This document shows positions 40,365 to 49,000 of a stretch of 64,000 bases of DNA, in pieces. Made by a program: the position numbers and the translations under genes. The DNA lies in contig NZ_AOFQ01000056.1 in the NCBI RefSeq assembly GCF_000495915.1, positions 59,766 to 123,765 of the forward strand, written 5' to 3'. The DNA comes from Stutzerimonas chloritidismutans AW-1 (GTDB lineage: Bacteria > Pseudomonadota > Gammaproteobacteria > Pseudomonadales > Pseudomonadaceae). The notes under the pieces are model-generated. The model was not told where the DNA came from, ran no database searches, and was given only the letters and a program-made list of their open reading frames with translations. Position 1 is the first letter of the stretch. Each line of letters opens with the position of its first letter.

Positions 40365-41130
40365 ATGTCCAGAGTCATGCTGATCACAGGTGCCAGTCGT
40401 GGTATCGGCGCCGCCACTGCCCGGCTGGCGGCCCACCAGGGCTACGCACTGTGCCTCAACTATCACCAACGCGAAGACGCGGTGAAACAGGTGCTCGAAC
40501 AGGTCCACGCTGCGGGCGTATCGGCAATCACGGTCAAGGCTGATGTCGCCGACGAGGGTCAGGTGGTGCAGATGTTCGAGATGATTGATCGCGAGTTCGG
40601 CCGCCTCGATGTGCTGGTCAACAACGCCGGCATGCTCGAACAGCAGATGCGCCTGGAGCAGATGGACGCCGCCCGCTGGACGCGCGTGCTCGGTGCCAAT
40701 GTCATCGGCAGCTTTCTATGTGCACGCGAGGCGATTAAGCGCATGTCCAATCAGCATGGCGGCCAGGGTGGTTCGATCATCAACCTGTCCTCGATCGCCG
40801 CGCGACTTGGCGCGCCTGGGGAGTACATCGACTATGCGGCGGCCAAGGGCGCCATCGACAGCATGACGGTCGGGCTGGCCAGGGAAGTGGCCGGCGAAGG
40901 CATTCGGGGGAATGCGGGACGACCCGGTGAATGCGGTACGACCCGGCGTGATCGATACCGAGATTCACGCAAGCGGTGGCGAGCCGGATCGCATCGAGCG
41001 GGTCAAGGCAAGCGTGCCCATGGGGCGCGGCGGGAAAGCCGAGGAAGTTGCCGAAGCCATACTCTGGCTCGCCAGTGAGCACGCCAGCTATACCACCGGC
41101 GCGTTGCTGGACGTCAGCGGCGGACGCTGA
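40365..41130 (+). pseudogene. SDR family oxidoreductase, frameshifted by a 19-bp tandem duplication
   Basis: The gene reads as a short-chain dehydrogenase: 'VMLITGASRGIGAATARLAA' (NAD(P) loop), 'VLVNNAGML', and catalytic 'YIDYAAAKG'. At 40909-40946 a 19-base unit occurs twice in tandem with two mismatches; 19 is not a multiple of three, so the frame breaks after 'GEGIR'. The second frame continues with 'VNAVRPGVIDTEIHASGG' to the usual SDR end. Removing one copy gives an intact 248-residue protein. Start at 40365 after GAGAGGTAACACC. It is divergent from ibpA. Confidence 0.85.
40909..40946 (+). repeat. Imperfect 19-bp tandem duplication inside the SDR gene
   Basis: Units 40909-40927 and 40928-40946 differ at positions 1 and 10 only (G versus T in both). 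The duplication shifts the frame by one base. Confidence 0.9.
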
Positions 41131-41135
41131 TCGGC

Positions 41136-42110
41136 CTAACCCAGCGCCGCCACCGGAATTCCGACGGTATCGACGCCGAGCATCGCGTCGATCCGCGCGC
41201 AATCATTCTCCCGGCGCAGTGCGGCGAACAGCGCCACCGCCTCGGGGTAGTTGCGCGTAAGCAAGGCCAGCCACTGCTTCAGTCTGCCGGGCGCATAGCG
41301 TGGTGCGATCTTGCCCCGCGCCTGCTGCCAGAAGTCCACCAGCGTGGGTTGAAACTCTGCCCAGCTCATCTCGGCGATGCTTTGCCCCTGTTCAGCGGCG
41401 GCGATCTGCCGTGCCAGGTCTGGCCGCGAAACCAGGCCGCGGCCCAACATGATGTTCTCCGCGCCGCTGACCTCTCGACAGCGACGCCAGTCTTCCAGCG
41501 ACCAGATATCGCCGTTGGCGTATACCGGCACCACGACGACTTCCTGCACGCGAGCCACCCATTCCCAATGCGCCGGCGGCTTGTAGCCTTCGACCTTCGT
41601 TCGCGCATGCACCACCAACTGCTCTGCCCCGCCGTCCACCAGCGCCCGAGCGCAATCGAGTGCACCGTCCGGGCTGTCGAAACCCAGGCGCATCTTGGCG
41701 GTGACCGGGATGTGCGCCGGCACAGTTCGCCGTACCTCACAGAGGATGGCGTGCAGCAAATCAGGCTCCCTGAGCAGGATGGCCCCACCGCGCGATTTGT
41801 TTACCGTCTTGGCCGGGCAGCCGAAATTCAGATCGATAGCAGGCGCACCCAGTGAGCAGGCATAGGCAGCGTTATCAGCCAGACAAGCAGGATCGGAGCC
41901 CAGTAATTGAACGCGCACAGGGGTTCCGGCGCGAGTAATGGCGCCAGTCTGCAATTCGGGTGCAAGTTTGCGAAAGCTGCTTTGCGGCAGCAGACGATCA
42001 GAGACTCGGATGAACTCGGTGACGCACCAGTCGACCCCACCCATCCGAGTCAGAACGTCGCGAAGGATTTCGTCGACCAGCCCCTCCATGGGCGCCAAAG
42101 CGATCTGCAT
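41136..42110 (-). CDS. dusC: tRNA-dihydrouridine(16) synthase
   Basis: A 324-residue FMN enzyme reducing uridine in the D loop of tRNA. '[18 protein letters not shown]' starts the barrel; '[19 protein letters not shown]' contains the catalytic Cys, and '[16 protein letters not shown]' binds FMN. The short C-terminal domain and the 'PMEGL' start suit DusC rather than DusA or DusB. It ends 5 bases past the SDR stop, convergent. Confidence 0.93.
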   Translation of the reverse strand: MQIALAPMEGLVDEILRDVLTRMGGVDWCVTEFIRVSDRLLPQSSFRKLAPELQTGAITRAGTPVRVQLLGSDPACLADNAAYACSLGAPAIDLNFGCPAKTVNKSRGGAILLREPDLLHAILCEVRRTVPAHIPVTAKMRLGFDSPDGALDCARALVDGGAEQLVVHARTKVEGYKPPAHWEWVARVQEVVVVPVYANGDIWSLEDWRRCREVSGAENIMLGRGLVSRPDLARQIAAAEQGQSIAEMSWAEFQPTLVDFWQQARGKIAPRYAPGRLKQWLALLTRNYPEAVALFAALRRENDCARIDAMLGVDTVGIPVAALG

Positions 42111-42190
42111 ACCAGGCCAATAGATGTTGAAAGGTTGGGCATTGTACGGATGCCCGACCGCTTTATGAATGTTGCGTGGCCGGTAGCGGG

Positions 42191-42490
42191 CTATTCTTCG
42201 ATGGTCCCGCCAATGGTGTCGGTTCCCGTGGTAGCACCCATGCCGCCTGTGGTTCCGGTATTACCCGTTCCCATGGTACCCAGGTCACTGCCCTGCTGCG
42301 CCTTGTGGTCCCGACTGTCGTGGCCTTCCGACTTTTCCCTGTGCTGGTCGGAACGCTCGCTCGATTCAACTGAGCTTTCGTTTGCAGCTCCCGGACGACG
42401 AGTGTCATCGGCGTTCTCCGCCGAACCGGCATACGCCCCGGCAGAACCCGCCAGAAGCAATGCTGTTACCACTGTGAGTGCCCGATTCAT
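42191..42490 (-). CDS. Small secreted glycine/threonine-rich protein, unknown function
   Basis: A 99-residue protein. A clear signal peptide ([21 protein letters not shown]) is followed by a hydrophilic, charged middle and a low-complexity C-terminus with repeated Gly-Thr-Met runs ([20 protein letters not shown]). GGAGG stands before the ATG (tagGAGGTAGCC). It is probably periplasmic and disordered. No family recognised. Confidence 0.7.
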   Translation of the reverse strand: MNRALTVVTALLLAGSAGAYAGSAENADDTRRPGAANESSVESSERSDQHREKSEGHDSRDHKAQQGSDLGTMGTGNTGTTGGMGATTGTDTIGGTIEE

Positions 42491-42518
42491 GGCTACCTCC
42501 TATCGATGAACGACTGCG

Positions 42519-42839
42519 TTAATCACTACGTCTTTCCAATTTGGGACGGCGACGGTGCTCCATGTCGGTCTCATTGCCACCATGGCCGGGTTCGCCCGTG
42601 TCGTCGTACTGCTCCGCCGCTGGCTTCTTGGAGGATGCGTCACCTGCCTCAGACTGGCCTTGGTCATCCTCCAGATAGTCGATACCGCCGCCAATGCCCA
42701 TCGAGCCATTGCCGGCGGCGCCGCGATCCGCCGCGCCCGTGTTCTGAGCCAACGGGATATCAGCGAACGGTAATTCCAGATCCTGCGCGCTGACTGTTGA
42801 AGCAAGCGCTGCAACCAGCACACCAAGCTGAATACGCAT
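42519..42839 (-). CDS. Small secreted protein, unknown function
   Basis: A 106-residue protein with a signal peptide (MRIQLGVLVAALASTVSAQ) followed by an acidic, Gly/Ser-rich part ending in an Arg-rich tail. I chose ATG 42839, which follows GGAGGTGTCGGAC; the longer frame to 42890 would hide the signal peptide. It lies 28 bases upstream of the next small secreted gene and may share its transcript. Function unknown. Confidence 0.65.
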   Translation of the reverse strand: MRIQLGVLVAALASTVSAQDLELPFADIPLAQNTGAADRGAAGNGSMGIGGGIDYLEDDQGQSEAGDASSKKPAAEQYDDTGEPGHGGNETDMEHRRRPKLERRSD

Positions 42840-42990
42840 GTCCGACACCTCCGCATCATCCACTTCATACTTGGGCAGCGGCGATTCCAAGGAGTGCGCC
42901 GGCGAGCGACCGATGGCATGCCGGAACCGCTTTCAGCGAGCGGGGTCACAACCACAAGGACGAATATTGGATTCAAAGAGGAAGCTCCAG

Positions 42991-43173
42991 ATGGAACCTG
43001 CGCTGATACTCCTGATGATGATCCTGGGTTGGCTGTCGGTAGCGCTCTCCATGCTCTGGGGCATGATGAGAATCGCTCGTCGCCATCACCTGCCGCAGGC
43101 TCGCCCGGCAATCAAACAGTGTCTGCCACACCAGCCAACAGCTCCCGGCACCCTGCCCTCATGGCACGCCTGA
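42991..43173 (+). CDS. Small membrane protein, unknown function
   Basis: A 60-residue protein with one hydrophobic segment at the N-terminus (ALILLMMILGWLSVALSMLW) and a basic, proline-rich tail. AGAGGAAG lies 8 bases before the ATG. The upstream part of the same frame (to 42838) lacks any family character. Divergent from the two secreted-protein genes. Confidence 0.55.
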   Translation: MEPALILLMMILGWLSVALSMLWGMMRIARRHHLPQARPAIKQCLPHQPTAPGTLPSWHA

Positions 43174-43204
43174 CCGATATTTCCATCTGATGTCAAATAA
43201 ACCC

Positions 43205-43232
43205 GTGACAGCCGCGTTTAAAGCTGTAGAAT
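43205..43232 (+). promoter_or_regulatory. Promoter of the first initiator tRNA
   Basis: GTGACA (43205-43210), a 16-base spacer and TAGAAT (43227-43232), directly upstream of the tRNA. The same arrangement recurs before the second copy. Confidence 0.75.
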
Positions 43233-43238
43233 GCGCGT

Positions 43239-43315
<77 letters not shown>

Positions 43316-43320
43316 ATTTA

Positions 43321-43350
43321 AAAGGCCACTCAGATGAGTGGCCTTTTTTT
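43321..43350 (+). terminator. Terminator of the first initiator tRNA
   Basis: An 11-bp stem AAAGGCCACTC/GAGTGGCCTTT with loop AGAT and a run of seven T. Confidence 0.9.
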
Positions 43351-43444
43351 GTGCGCGCATAACTCTGAGACGCTCGTATTGGCAGCAGACCTTGCAGGAC
43401 TCGCTAACCTTTTGAATGAAATACGATTTTTTCCTTCCTTTTGA

Positions 43445-43472
43445 TTGACAACGGGTAACCGGGCTGTAGAAT
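43445..43472 (+). promoter_or_regulatory. Promoter of the second initiator tRNA
   Basis: TTGACA (43445-43450), 16-base spacer, TAGAAT (43467-43472). The -35 is a perfect consensus, stronger than that of the first copy. Confidence 0.85.
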
Positions 43473-43484
43473 GCGCCCCACAGA

Positions 43485-43561
<77 letters not shown>

Positions 43562-43569
43562 AATCACGA

Positions 43570-43597
43570 AAAGGCCACTCAGACGAGTGGCCTTTTT
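43570..43597 (+). terminator. Terminator of the second initiator tRNA
   Basis: An 11-bp stem AAAGGCCACTC/GAGTGGCCTTT with loop AGAC, followed by TTTTT. Only the loop and flank differ from the first copy. Confidence 0.88.
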
Positions 43598-44047
43598 CGT
43601 TTGCGCGTCTTTTCTGTCACGGACAGACAAGCGCGCCCCCTCTTTCGGCCAGTCAGCCGCGTCTTGTAACAACGGGTCCGTAGAATTAACTCTTTATCCG
43701 AATAGTTGCTCAGCATAGTCGGAATAATATTCCCTTTGTTTATGCATACGTCATTTATGGCCAGCAAAGGAGCAGATGGTTTATTCAGCTTAGAGCTAAT
43801 TACCACATTCGCTATAACCATTCATGATAGCCCTAGGCCATCCCGCGTCAAAAACAAAACTCTTTCCAACTCAATAAGTTGGCTCTCCTAAACACCTCGC
43901 GATCCCCATCCGCAACTTTTTTTTGGCTCCCTAGCTTGACTTGGTTCACGTTATGACGGATATCTAGTCGCAACAGGGAGCAATACGTTGCAGAGCAGTT
44001 TAAGACCAACTGGACAGGTCAAGTTTTGCGGCGCAAGAGTTAAATCC

Positions 44048-44086
44048 CCTGCCTGATTAGTATCGCTTTTAGTAAAGCGATGCAGG
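44048..44086 (+). other. Leader hairpin in the exopolysaccharide upstream region
   Basis: ATCGCTTT (44062-44069) and AAAGCGAT (44074-44081) form a perfect 8-bp stem with loop TAGT. An outer stem CCTGC (44048-44052) / GCAGG (44082-44086) can extend it, leaving nine bases bulged on one side. No T-run follows, so it is not a simple terminator. Confidence 0.6.
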
Positions 44087-44244
44087 CTCGTTCGCCACAA
44101 GCATTGAGAGAATCGGGGCTCGCAGAGTGCCCGGAGTGCGGTAGCCATGCCCGATTCTTTCAAAGCCGCACGCGGACGCTAGCCGATCGCAGATGACGGG
44201 GAATTACGTATAAGTTATTCAACTCGACATATAAACAAGTCGAT

Positions 44245-44255
44245 GGCGGTAGCTT
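44245..44255 (+). promoter_or_regulatory. ops (operon polarity suppressor) element
   Basis: The 11 bases GGCGGTAGCTT match the ops consensus GGCGGTAGNNT at every fixed position. ops pauses RNA polymerase and recruits RfaH in leaders of long polysaccharide operons. It lies 176 bases upstream of the first gene, and an RfaH homologue is encoded at 52037 in the same gene string. Confidence 0.82.
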
Positions 44256-44430
44256 TGTCTAATAAAAAATATTCTAGATCGGTATTAACTTTTGCCACAG
44301 GCTAAAACCTACTGCCCAGGCATTACGCCGTAATTTTTTATTTCCACTCAGAACGCCGACCAGCAGCGGCGCGCAGTAGCTGCGGCTCGACCAAACCGTT
44401 TCGCCTCGCCTTTGTGCAGGGAGAACTACC

Positions 44431-45204
44431 GTGTCAACAATCTTTTATGGAACGGAAGATCAGGACAAGGCATCGATTGCGCGGGATATCAATCAGAATG
44501 GCTACGCCTGCATACCCGGCTACTTGAACAATCTGCAACTAACTCAACTGCGCGAGCAAGTTTACGAGCAGGCTCGACAGCATCACGGGGAATATTTCGC
44601 TCATCACGACGGTGAACAGATTGCGGGCTCGCTGCTTGCCACATTGAGCAGCGCACCGGAATTCCAGTCACTGTTGGACGACATGTACCAGCTTGGCGCC
44701 GGCGAAGAGGCGCCAAGCAAGCGCATCTACCTGGTGATGCGATGCGTGCAGGGGCAGACAGGCCGCAAGGAGTCGAACTGCTTCCACTACGACGCTTCTC
44801 TGGTAACGGCATTGCTACCTGTGGAAATCCCGCAGGAAGGCGACCAGCGCGGCGATCTTCTGCTGTTTCCCAATCTGCGCAAGCTTCGCAAGTACGTACT
44901 GGTCAACGTGGTGGAGAAAGCACTGCTGCAGAACAAGTTGAGTCGCAAGCTGATTAGCCGCGCGATAGGCCTCGGACTGCTCAAGCCTCAGCGCCTGCAG
45001 CTGGTACCCGGCAATCTCTACCTGTTCTGGGGCTACCGATCCCTGCATGCCAACGAGCCTTGTGATCCGGCGCAGCTGCGCGCTACCGCCATCTTCCACT
45101 ACGGCGACCCCCACGCCGGCAGCCTGATGACCCGAATGATCCTCAGGCACAACCAACGCAGGGCACGGCGGGCCAGCGCGATCGGCGCGCATCAACCTGT
45201 CTGA
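44431..45204 (+). CDS. Putative Fe(II)/2-oxoglutarate dioxygenase (phytanoyl-CoA dioxygenase-like)
   Basis: A 257-residue protein. A HxD pair in 'NCFHYDASLVTALLPVEIP' and a later His in 'WGYRSLHANEPCDPAQLRATAIFHYGD', followed by Arg, fit the iron-binding triad and 2-oxoglutarate Arg of the phytanoyl-CoA dioxygenase fold. The N-terminus 'DINQNGYACIPGYLNNLQLTQLRE' is also typical of that family. The start is GTG with GGGAG upstream. As first gene of the exopolysaccharide string it may tailor a sugar or lipid; the substrate is unknown. Confidence 0.65.
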   Translation: MSTIFYGTEDQDKASIARDINQNGYACIPGYLNNLQLTQLREQVYEQARQHHGEYFAHHDGEQIAGSLLATLSSAPEFQSLLDDMYQLGAGEEAPSKRIYLVMRCVQGQTGRKESNCFHYDASLVTALLPVEIPQEGDQRGDLLLFPNLRKLRKYVLVNVVEKALLQNKLSRKLISRAIGLGLLKPQRLQLVPGNLYLFWGYRSLHANEPCDPAQLRATAIFHYGDPHAGSLMTRMILRHNQRRARRASAIGAHQPV

Positions 45205-45231
45205 GCGCGCATCTGTAGCACCCAGCGATAA

Positions 45232-45252
45232 CCCCCGAATGCCATTCGGGGG
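45232..45252 (+). other. Perfect hairpin between the dioxygenase and aminotransferase genes
   Basis: CCCCCGAAT pairs with ATTCGGGGG over 9 bp with loop GCC, without a T-run. It could be an RNA processing or attenuation structure within the operon, ending 27 bases before the next ATG. Confidence 0.6.
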
Positions 45253-45279
45253 CGGCTGAGCTTCGATAAGGAAATCACC

Positions 45280-46482
45280 ATGATCAACGTGACCAAGTCA
45301 TACCTGGGCAGCAAGAACAAGTTCAAGGCTTACATAGACAGGATCTACAACACCGGCTGGCTCACCAACAACGGACCATTGGTAACCGCACTGGAGCAAC
45401 GACTCAAGGACTACCTCGGGGTGAGGAACATCATCCTCACCAACAATGGCACCATCGCACTGCAGGTCGCGTATCGTGCGCTGGGGCTGACGGGCAGCGC
45501 CATCACCACGCCCTTCAGCTTCGTTGCCACCACCAGCTCGCTGCAGTGGGAAGGCATCAAGCCGCTCTTCGTCGACATCGACCCCGCAACCTGGAATCTG
45601 GACCCGGAGCAGATCGAGCGAAATATCCAGCCCGACACCTCCGCCATCGTCGCCACGCATGTGTTCGGCAACCCCTGCGATGTGGAACGCATCGAGCAGA
45701 TCGCGCGCAAGAACAACCTGAAAGTCATCTACGACGGCGCCCATGCGTTTGGCGTTCGTCACAAGGGTCGCTCGGTCTACGACTGGGGCGATATCAGCAC
45801 GCTGAGTTTCCATGCAACCAAGCTGTTCCACACCATCGAGGGCGGCGCCATCGTCACCAACGATGACGCCCTGGCCGAACGCATACGCCTGCTCTGCAAC
45901 TTCGGCATCGTCGATACCGACCAGATCGAAGGCATCGGCATCAACGCCAAGCTCAACGAGTTCTCCGCCGCGATGGGCATGTGCGTGCTCGACGATATCG
46001 AGCTGATATTCGAGTGCCGGGCAGAGATCGGCCATCGCTACGAGCGCCGCCTTGGCGAACACTTCGATCTGCAACGGGCGCAGCCGGAATCCCAGTGCAA
46101 CTACAGCTACTTTCCCGTTGCCCTCGCCGACGAAAGCCAGCTCCTGCGCTGCCGCTCGCAACTGAACGAGAACGGCATCAACCCCCGCCGCTACTTCTAC
46201 CCGTCGCTGGACACGCTCGATCATCTGCAGCCGCAAGTGCCGCAGCCACGCTCGCGGGCCCTGAGCCGCAAGGTGCTGTGCCTGCCGATCTACCCCGGGC
46301 TGCCGCGCAAGGTGCAGGAAAAGGTCATGCAGACGCTGATCCAGGAAGCGATCCACAGCGAACAGTCGAACCGGACCCTGTTCCAGCCCTTTGCCGATGC
46401 GTTCGGGCTGTTCAGCGGCGTGGAGCGCCTGCCAGGTTCGGATTACCCGCGCATGCCCCTGACCACTGGAGGCCAGCAGTAA
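45280..46482 (+). CDS. DegT/DnrJ/EryC1/StrS family sugar aminotransferase
   Basis: A 400-residue PLP enzyme of the sugar-nucleotide aminotransferase family. 'NNGTIALQVAYRALGLTG' (PLP phosphate), 'VIYDGAHAFG' (Asp with the cofactor) and 'STLSFHATKLFHTIEGG' (PLP Lys near residue 182) are intact. It should transfer an amino group to a keto-sugar nucleotide, so the polymer or a side group likely contains an amino sugar. Sugar identity cannot be read. ATG follows AAGGAAATCACC. Confidence 0.9.
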   Translation: MINVTKSYLGSKNKFKAYIDRIYNTGWLTNNGPLVTALEQRLKDYLGVRNIILTNNGTIALQVAYRALGLTGSAITTPFSFVATTSSLQWEGIKPLFVDIDPATWNLDPEQIERNIQPDTSAIVATHVFGNPCDVERIEQIARKNNLKVIYDGAHAFGVRHKGRSVYDWGDISTLSFHATKLFHTIEGGAIVTNDDALAERIRLLCNFGIVDTDQIEGIGINAKLNEFSAAMGMCVLDDIELIFECRAEIGHRYERRLGEHFDLQRAQPESQCNYSYFPVALADESQLLRCRSQLNENGINPRRYFYPSLDTLDHLQPQVPQPRSRALSRKVLCLPIYPGLPRKVQEKVMQTLIQEAIHSEQSNRTLFQPFADAFGLFSGVERLPGSDYPRMPLTTGGQQ

Positions 46483-46485
46483 CTC

Positions 46486-48048
46486 ATGTCAGATCCCAAG
46501 CGGTTATCGGTGATCCGCAACACCAGCCTGAACTACCTCGGCCAGGCCTACGCCCTGCTGATCGGCATTCTGATCCTGCCGTTCTATCTGAAGCATCTGG
46601 GCGCCGAAGCCTACGGGCTGATTGGCTTCTTCGCGGTACTTCAGGCCTGGCTGCAGCTGCTCGATGCCGGGATGTCGCCGGCACTGGTGCGGCAGGTGGC
46701 ACACTACCGCGGCCAGGGCGATCTCAGCACCGCGGCTGGTCCTGCAGGGCGGCTGCTGCGTTCGTTCGAGCTGCTGCTGCTGCCGATCGCCCTGGCGACC
46801 TGCGTGGCGATCTACCTGGGCAGCGGCTGGATCGCCGGGGCCTGGCTGCAGGCGCGGGAACTGAGCACCGGCACCATCATGCAGTGCATCAGCCTCATGG
46901 GCCTGATGGTCGCGCTGAGGCTCTACGCGACCCTGTACAAGAGCGGGCTGCAGGGCGTCGAACTGCACGGCTGGCTGAACGCAACGAACACCCTGATCGC
47001 CACCTTGCGCTACCTCGGCGGCCTGTTTCTGGTCGCCTATGTCTCGCAGGAACCGCTGGACTTCTTCCTGTTTCAAACCGCCGTGGCGCTGGTGGAAACG
47101 CTTGCCTTCGCCAGCAAGGCCTACATACAGCTGTCCAGCCCGAGGCTGCTCAGTGGCATCGACTGGCGCGTGGTGCGGCCGGTGCTGCCCTTCGCCGGCG
47201 GCATGTTCTTCACCTCGCTGCTGTGGATCGTGCTGACCCAGCTGGACAAGGTGCTGCTTTCTAAGGTGCTGCTGCTCAAGGAGTACGGCTACTTCTCGCT
47301 GGTGGCGCTGATCACCACCGGCATCATGACCCTGACCAACCCCCTGGTGCAGACGCTGTTGCCGCGCATGACCATGCTCGTGGCCGAGGGCCGGATCGCC
47401 GAAATGGAGCGGCTGTACCTGAACGCCACCCGCTTCGTCTGCAGCGTGCTGTTTCCGATGGCCGCGGTGATCGCCTGGCACGGGCATGCCCTGATCCTCG
47501 CCTGGACCGGCGACGCGGGCGCGGCGCAGTGGAGCGAGCGCATGCTGTTCTGGTACGTGCCGGGCAGCGCGCTGATGGCGGTCGGTGCCTTTCAGTTCTA
47601 CCTGCAGTACGCCTATGGCCGGCTGCGCCTGCATATCTGGTACAGCGTGGTCTCCACCGCCATCAGCGTGCCGATCGTGATCTACGCAGCGCTCACCCAC
47701 GGCGCCTATGGCGCGGCGCTTGCCTGGTTCTTCCTGCGCCTGGCGACCTTCGTGATCTGGCCTCCGGTGGTGCATCGGCGTTTCTCGCCCGGCCTGCAGG
47801 GCATCTGGACGCGTGACATCTTGCGCATCACCGCGGCGACCCTGATCGGCGTGGCGCTGGGCGAGCCGCTGTTCCTGCTGATCGCCAGCGACAACCGCTT
47901 CGACATGCTGATGGCGCTGGCCGTAAGCGGATTCATTTGCCTGGCGCTGGTCGCGGCCACCTCGAAATCACTGCGACTCAAGCTTCACCTACTCATCACC
48001 AAACGAGCGTCCAAAAATGGAATTGAAGAGCGAGCAAGCCTTGATTGA
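46486..48048 (+). CDS. Polysaccharide flippase (Wzx/RfbX-type, MATE/PST fold)
   Basis: A 520-residue inner membrane protein with 12-14 hydrophobic segments. The N-terminus 'NTSLNYLGQAYALLIGILILPFYLKHLGAEAYG' is typical of oligosaccharide flippases. It should move undecaprenyl-linked repeat units across the inner membrane. Starts 3 bases after the aminotransferase stop; its 3' end overlaps the next glycosyltransferase by 32 bases. Confidence 0.9.
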   Translation: MSDPKRLSVIRNTSLNYLGQAYALLIGILILPFYLKHLGAEAYGLIGFFAVLQAWLQLLDAGMSPALVRQVAHYRGQGDLSTAAGPAGRLLRSFELLLLPIALATCVAIYLGSGWIAGAWLQARELSTGTIMQCISLMGLMVALRLYATLYKSGLQGVELHGWLNATNTLIATLRYLGGLFLVAYVSQEPLDFFLFQTAVALVETLAFASKAYIQLSSPRLLSGIDWRVVRPVLPFAGGMFFTSLLWIVLTQLDKVLLSKVLLLKEYGYFSLVALITTGIMTLTNPLVQTLLPRMTMLVAEGRIAEMERLYLNATRFVCSVLFPMAAVIAWHGHALILAWTGDAGAAQWSERMLFWYVPGSALMAVGAFQFYLQYAYGRLRLHIWYSVVSTAISVPIVIYAALTHGAYGAALAWFFLRLATFVIWPPVVHRRFSPGLQGIWTRDILRITAATLIGVALGEPLFLLIASDNRFDMLMALAVSGFICLALVAATSKSLRLKLHLLITKRASKNGIEERASLD

Positions 48049-48949
48049 ACGCTGGGGCGGCAAGACCGAGCCGCTGCTGAGCGTCGTCTGCCTGGCCTAC
48101 AACCACGCATCCTTTATCAGGAAGGCGCTGGAGAGCTTCCTCCAGCAGGAAACGGATTTCCCTTTCGAGGTGATCGTCCACGACGACGCCTCGACCGACA
48201 CCACCGCCGCGATCATCGCCGACTACGCGGCGCGCTACCCCCGCATCATCAAGCCGATCTATCAGACGCAGAACCAGTTCAGCCTCGGCGAGCCGTTCAG
48301 CACGCGCCTGTTCGCCCGCGCCGGGGGCAAGTACATCGCCTACTGCGAAGGCGACGACTACTGGACCGACCCGACCAAACTGCAGCAGCAGGTGGACTTC
48401 CTCGAGCAGCATCGTGACTACGTGATCACCTATCACGATGCCTTCATGTTCAACAGCAAGGGCATCATCCAGAGCCCGCAACTGACCGGAAAGCTGCGCA
48501 AGGACGCCACCGCGCAGGAGCTGATGCAGGGTCGCCCGCTCTCGACGCTCACCGTGTGCTTTCGCAATCTGGTGCAGGAGCTGCCGCCGGAACTGCTGGG
48601 CGTAAAAGTGCTGGATATCTGCTGGTGGTCGCTGCTCGGCGCCTACGGCAAAGGCAAGTTCCTGGAAACCATCAGCCCGGCCGCCTACCGCGTGCACGAG
48701 GGCGGCATCTTCTCCATGCAGCCGAGCCGGCAACGCATCCAGATGGCCATGCACGCCCACTACTCGCTGGCGCGCTACTACAGCCGCATCGGCAACAACG
48801 CGCTCTACGAGTACTTCCTGATCCAGGTGTTCGGCGAGTGCCTCTCGCTGATCTCGCCGTTCAGCAAGATCCAGGCGCTCTCGACCATCGCCCAGAACAT
48901 CAGCCTCAATCTGCTGCGCCGGTTGAGCCCACGGCTGGCCAGGAGCTGA
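48017..48949 (+). CDS. Glycosyltransferase family 2
   Basis: A 310-residue GT-A enzyme: 'LLSVVCLAYNHASFIRKALES' opens the Rossmann-like domain, 'VIVHDDASTD' and 'YIAYCEGDDYWTDP' carry the nucleotide-sugar and metal-binding Asp residues. It should add one sugar to the lipid-linked repeat in the cytoplasm. The start lies within the flippase gene, so translation is probably coupled. Confidence 0.88.
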   Translation: MELKSEQALIERWGGKTEPLLSVVCLAYNHASFIRKALESFLQQETDFPFEVIVHDDASTDTTAAIIADYAARYPRIIKPIYQTQNQFSLGEPFSTRLFARAGGKYIAYCEGDDYWTDPTKLQQQVDFLEQHRDYVITYHDAFMFNSKGIIQSPQLTGKLRKDATAQELMQGRPLSTLTVCFRNLVQELPPELLGVKVLDICWWSLLGAYGKGKFLETISPAAYRVHEGGIFSMQPSRQRIQMAMHAHYSLARYYSRIGNNALYEYFLIQVFGECLSLISPFSKIQALSTIAQNISLNLLRRLSPRLARS

Positions 48950-49000
48950 TCAGCCCGACCCCGCTTCTTTGCAAAAACGCACCATGAGGAAGGATTCCCA

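Larger units (their letters stand above)
43598..44430 (+). other. AT-rich leader / intergenic region of the exopolysaccharide locus
   Basis: An 830-base stretch with visibly lower GC than its surroundings. Short frames on both strands lack ribosome sites and family features, so I see no gene. It contains a hairpin at 44048-44086 and the ops element at 44245. A possible promoter is TTGACT near 43934 with GATATC 17 bases further on; this is weak. Lower GC suggests the locus arrived by transfer. Confidence 0.6.

Noticed and set aside
43925..43945. Sigma-54 type promoter (TGGC ... TTGA)
   Set aside because: The second element is TTGA rather than TTGC, and the match elsewhere is poor.
43934..43963. 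Sigma-70 promoter for the exopolysaccharide operon
   Set aside because: TTGACT is followed at 17 bases by GATATC, a poor -10, nearly 500 bases from the first gene; I mention it only as a weak candidate.
43579..44163. Short frames in the AT-rich region before the exopolysaccharide locus
   Set aside because: They overlap on opposite strands, lack ribosome sites and show no family resemblance.
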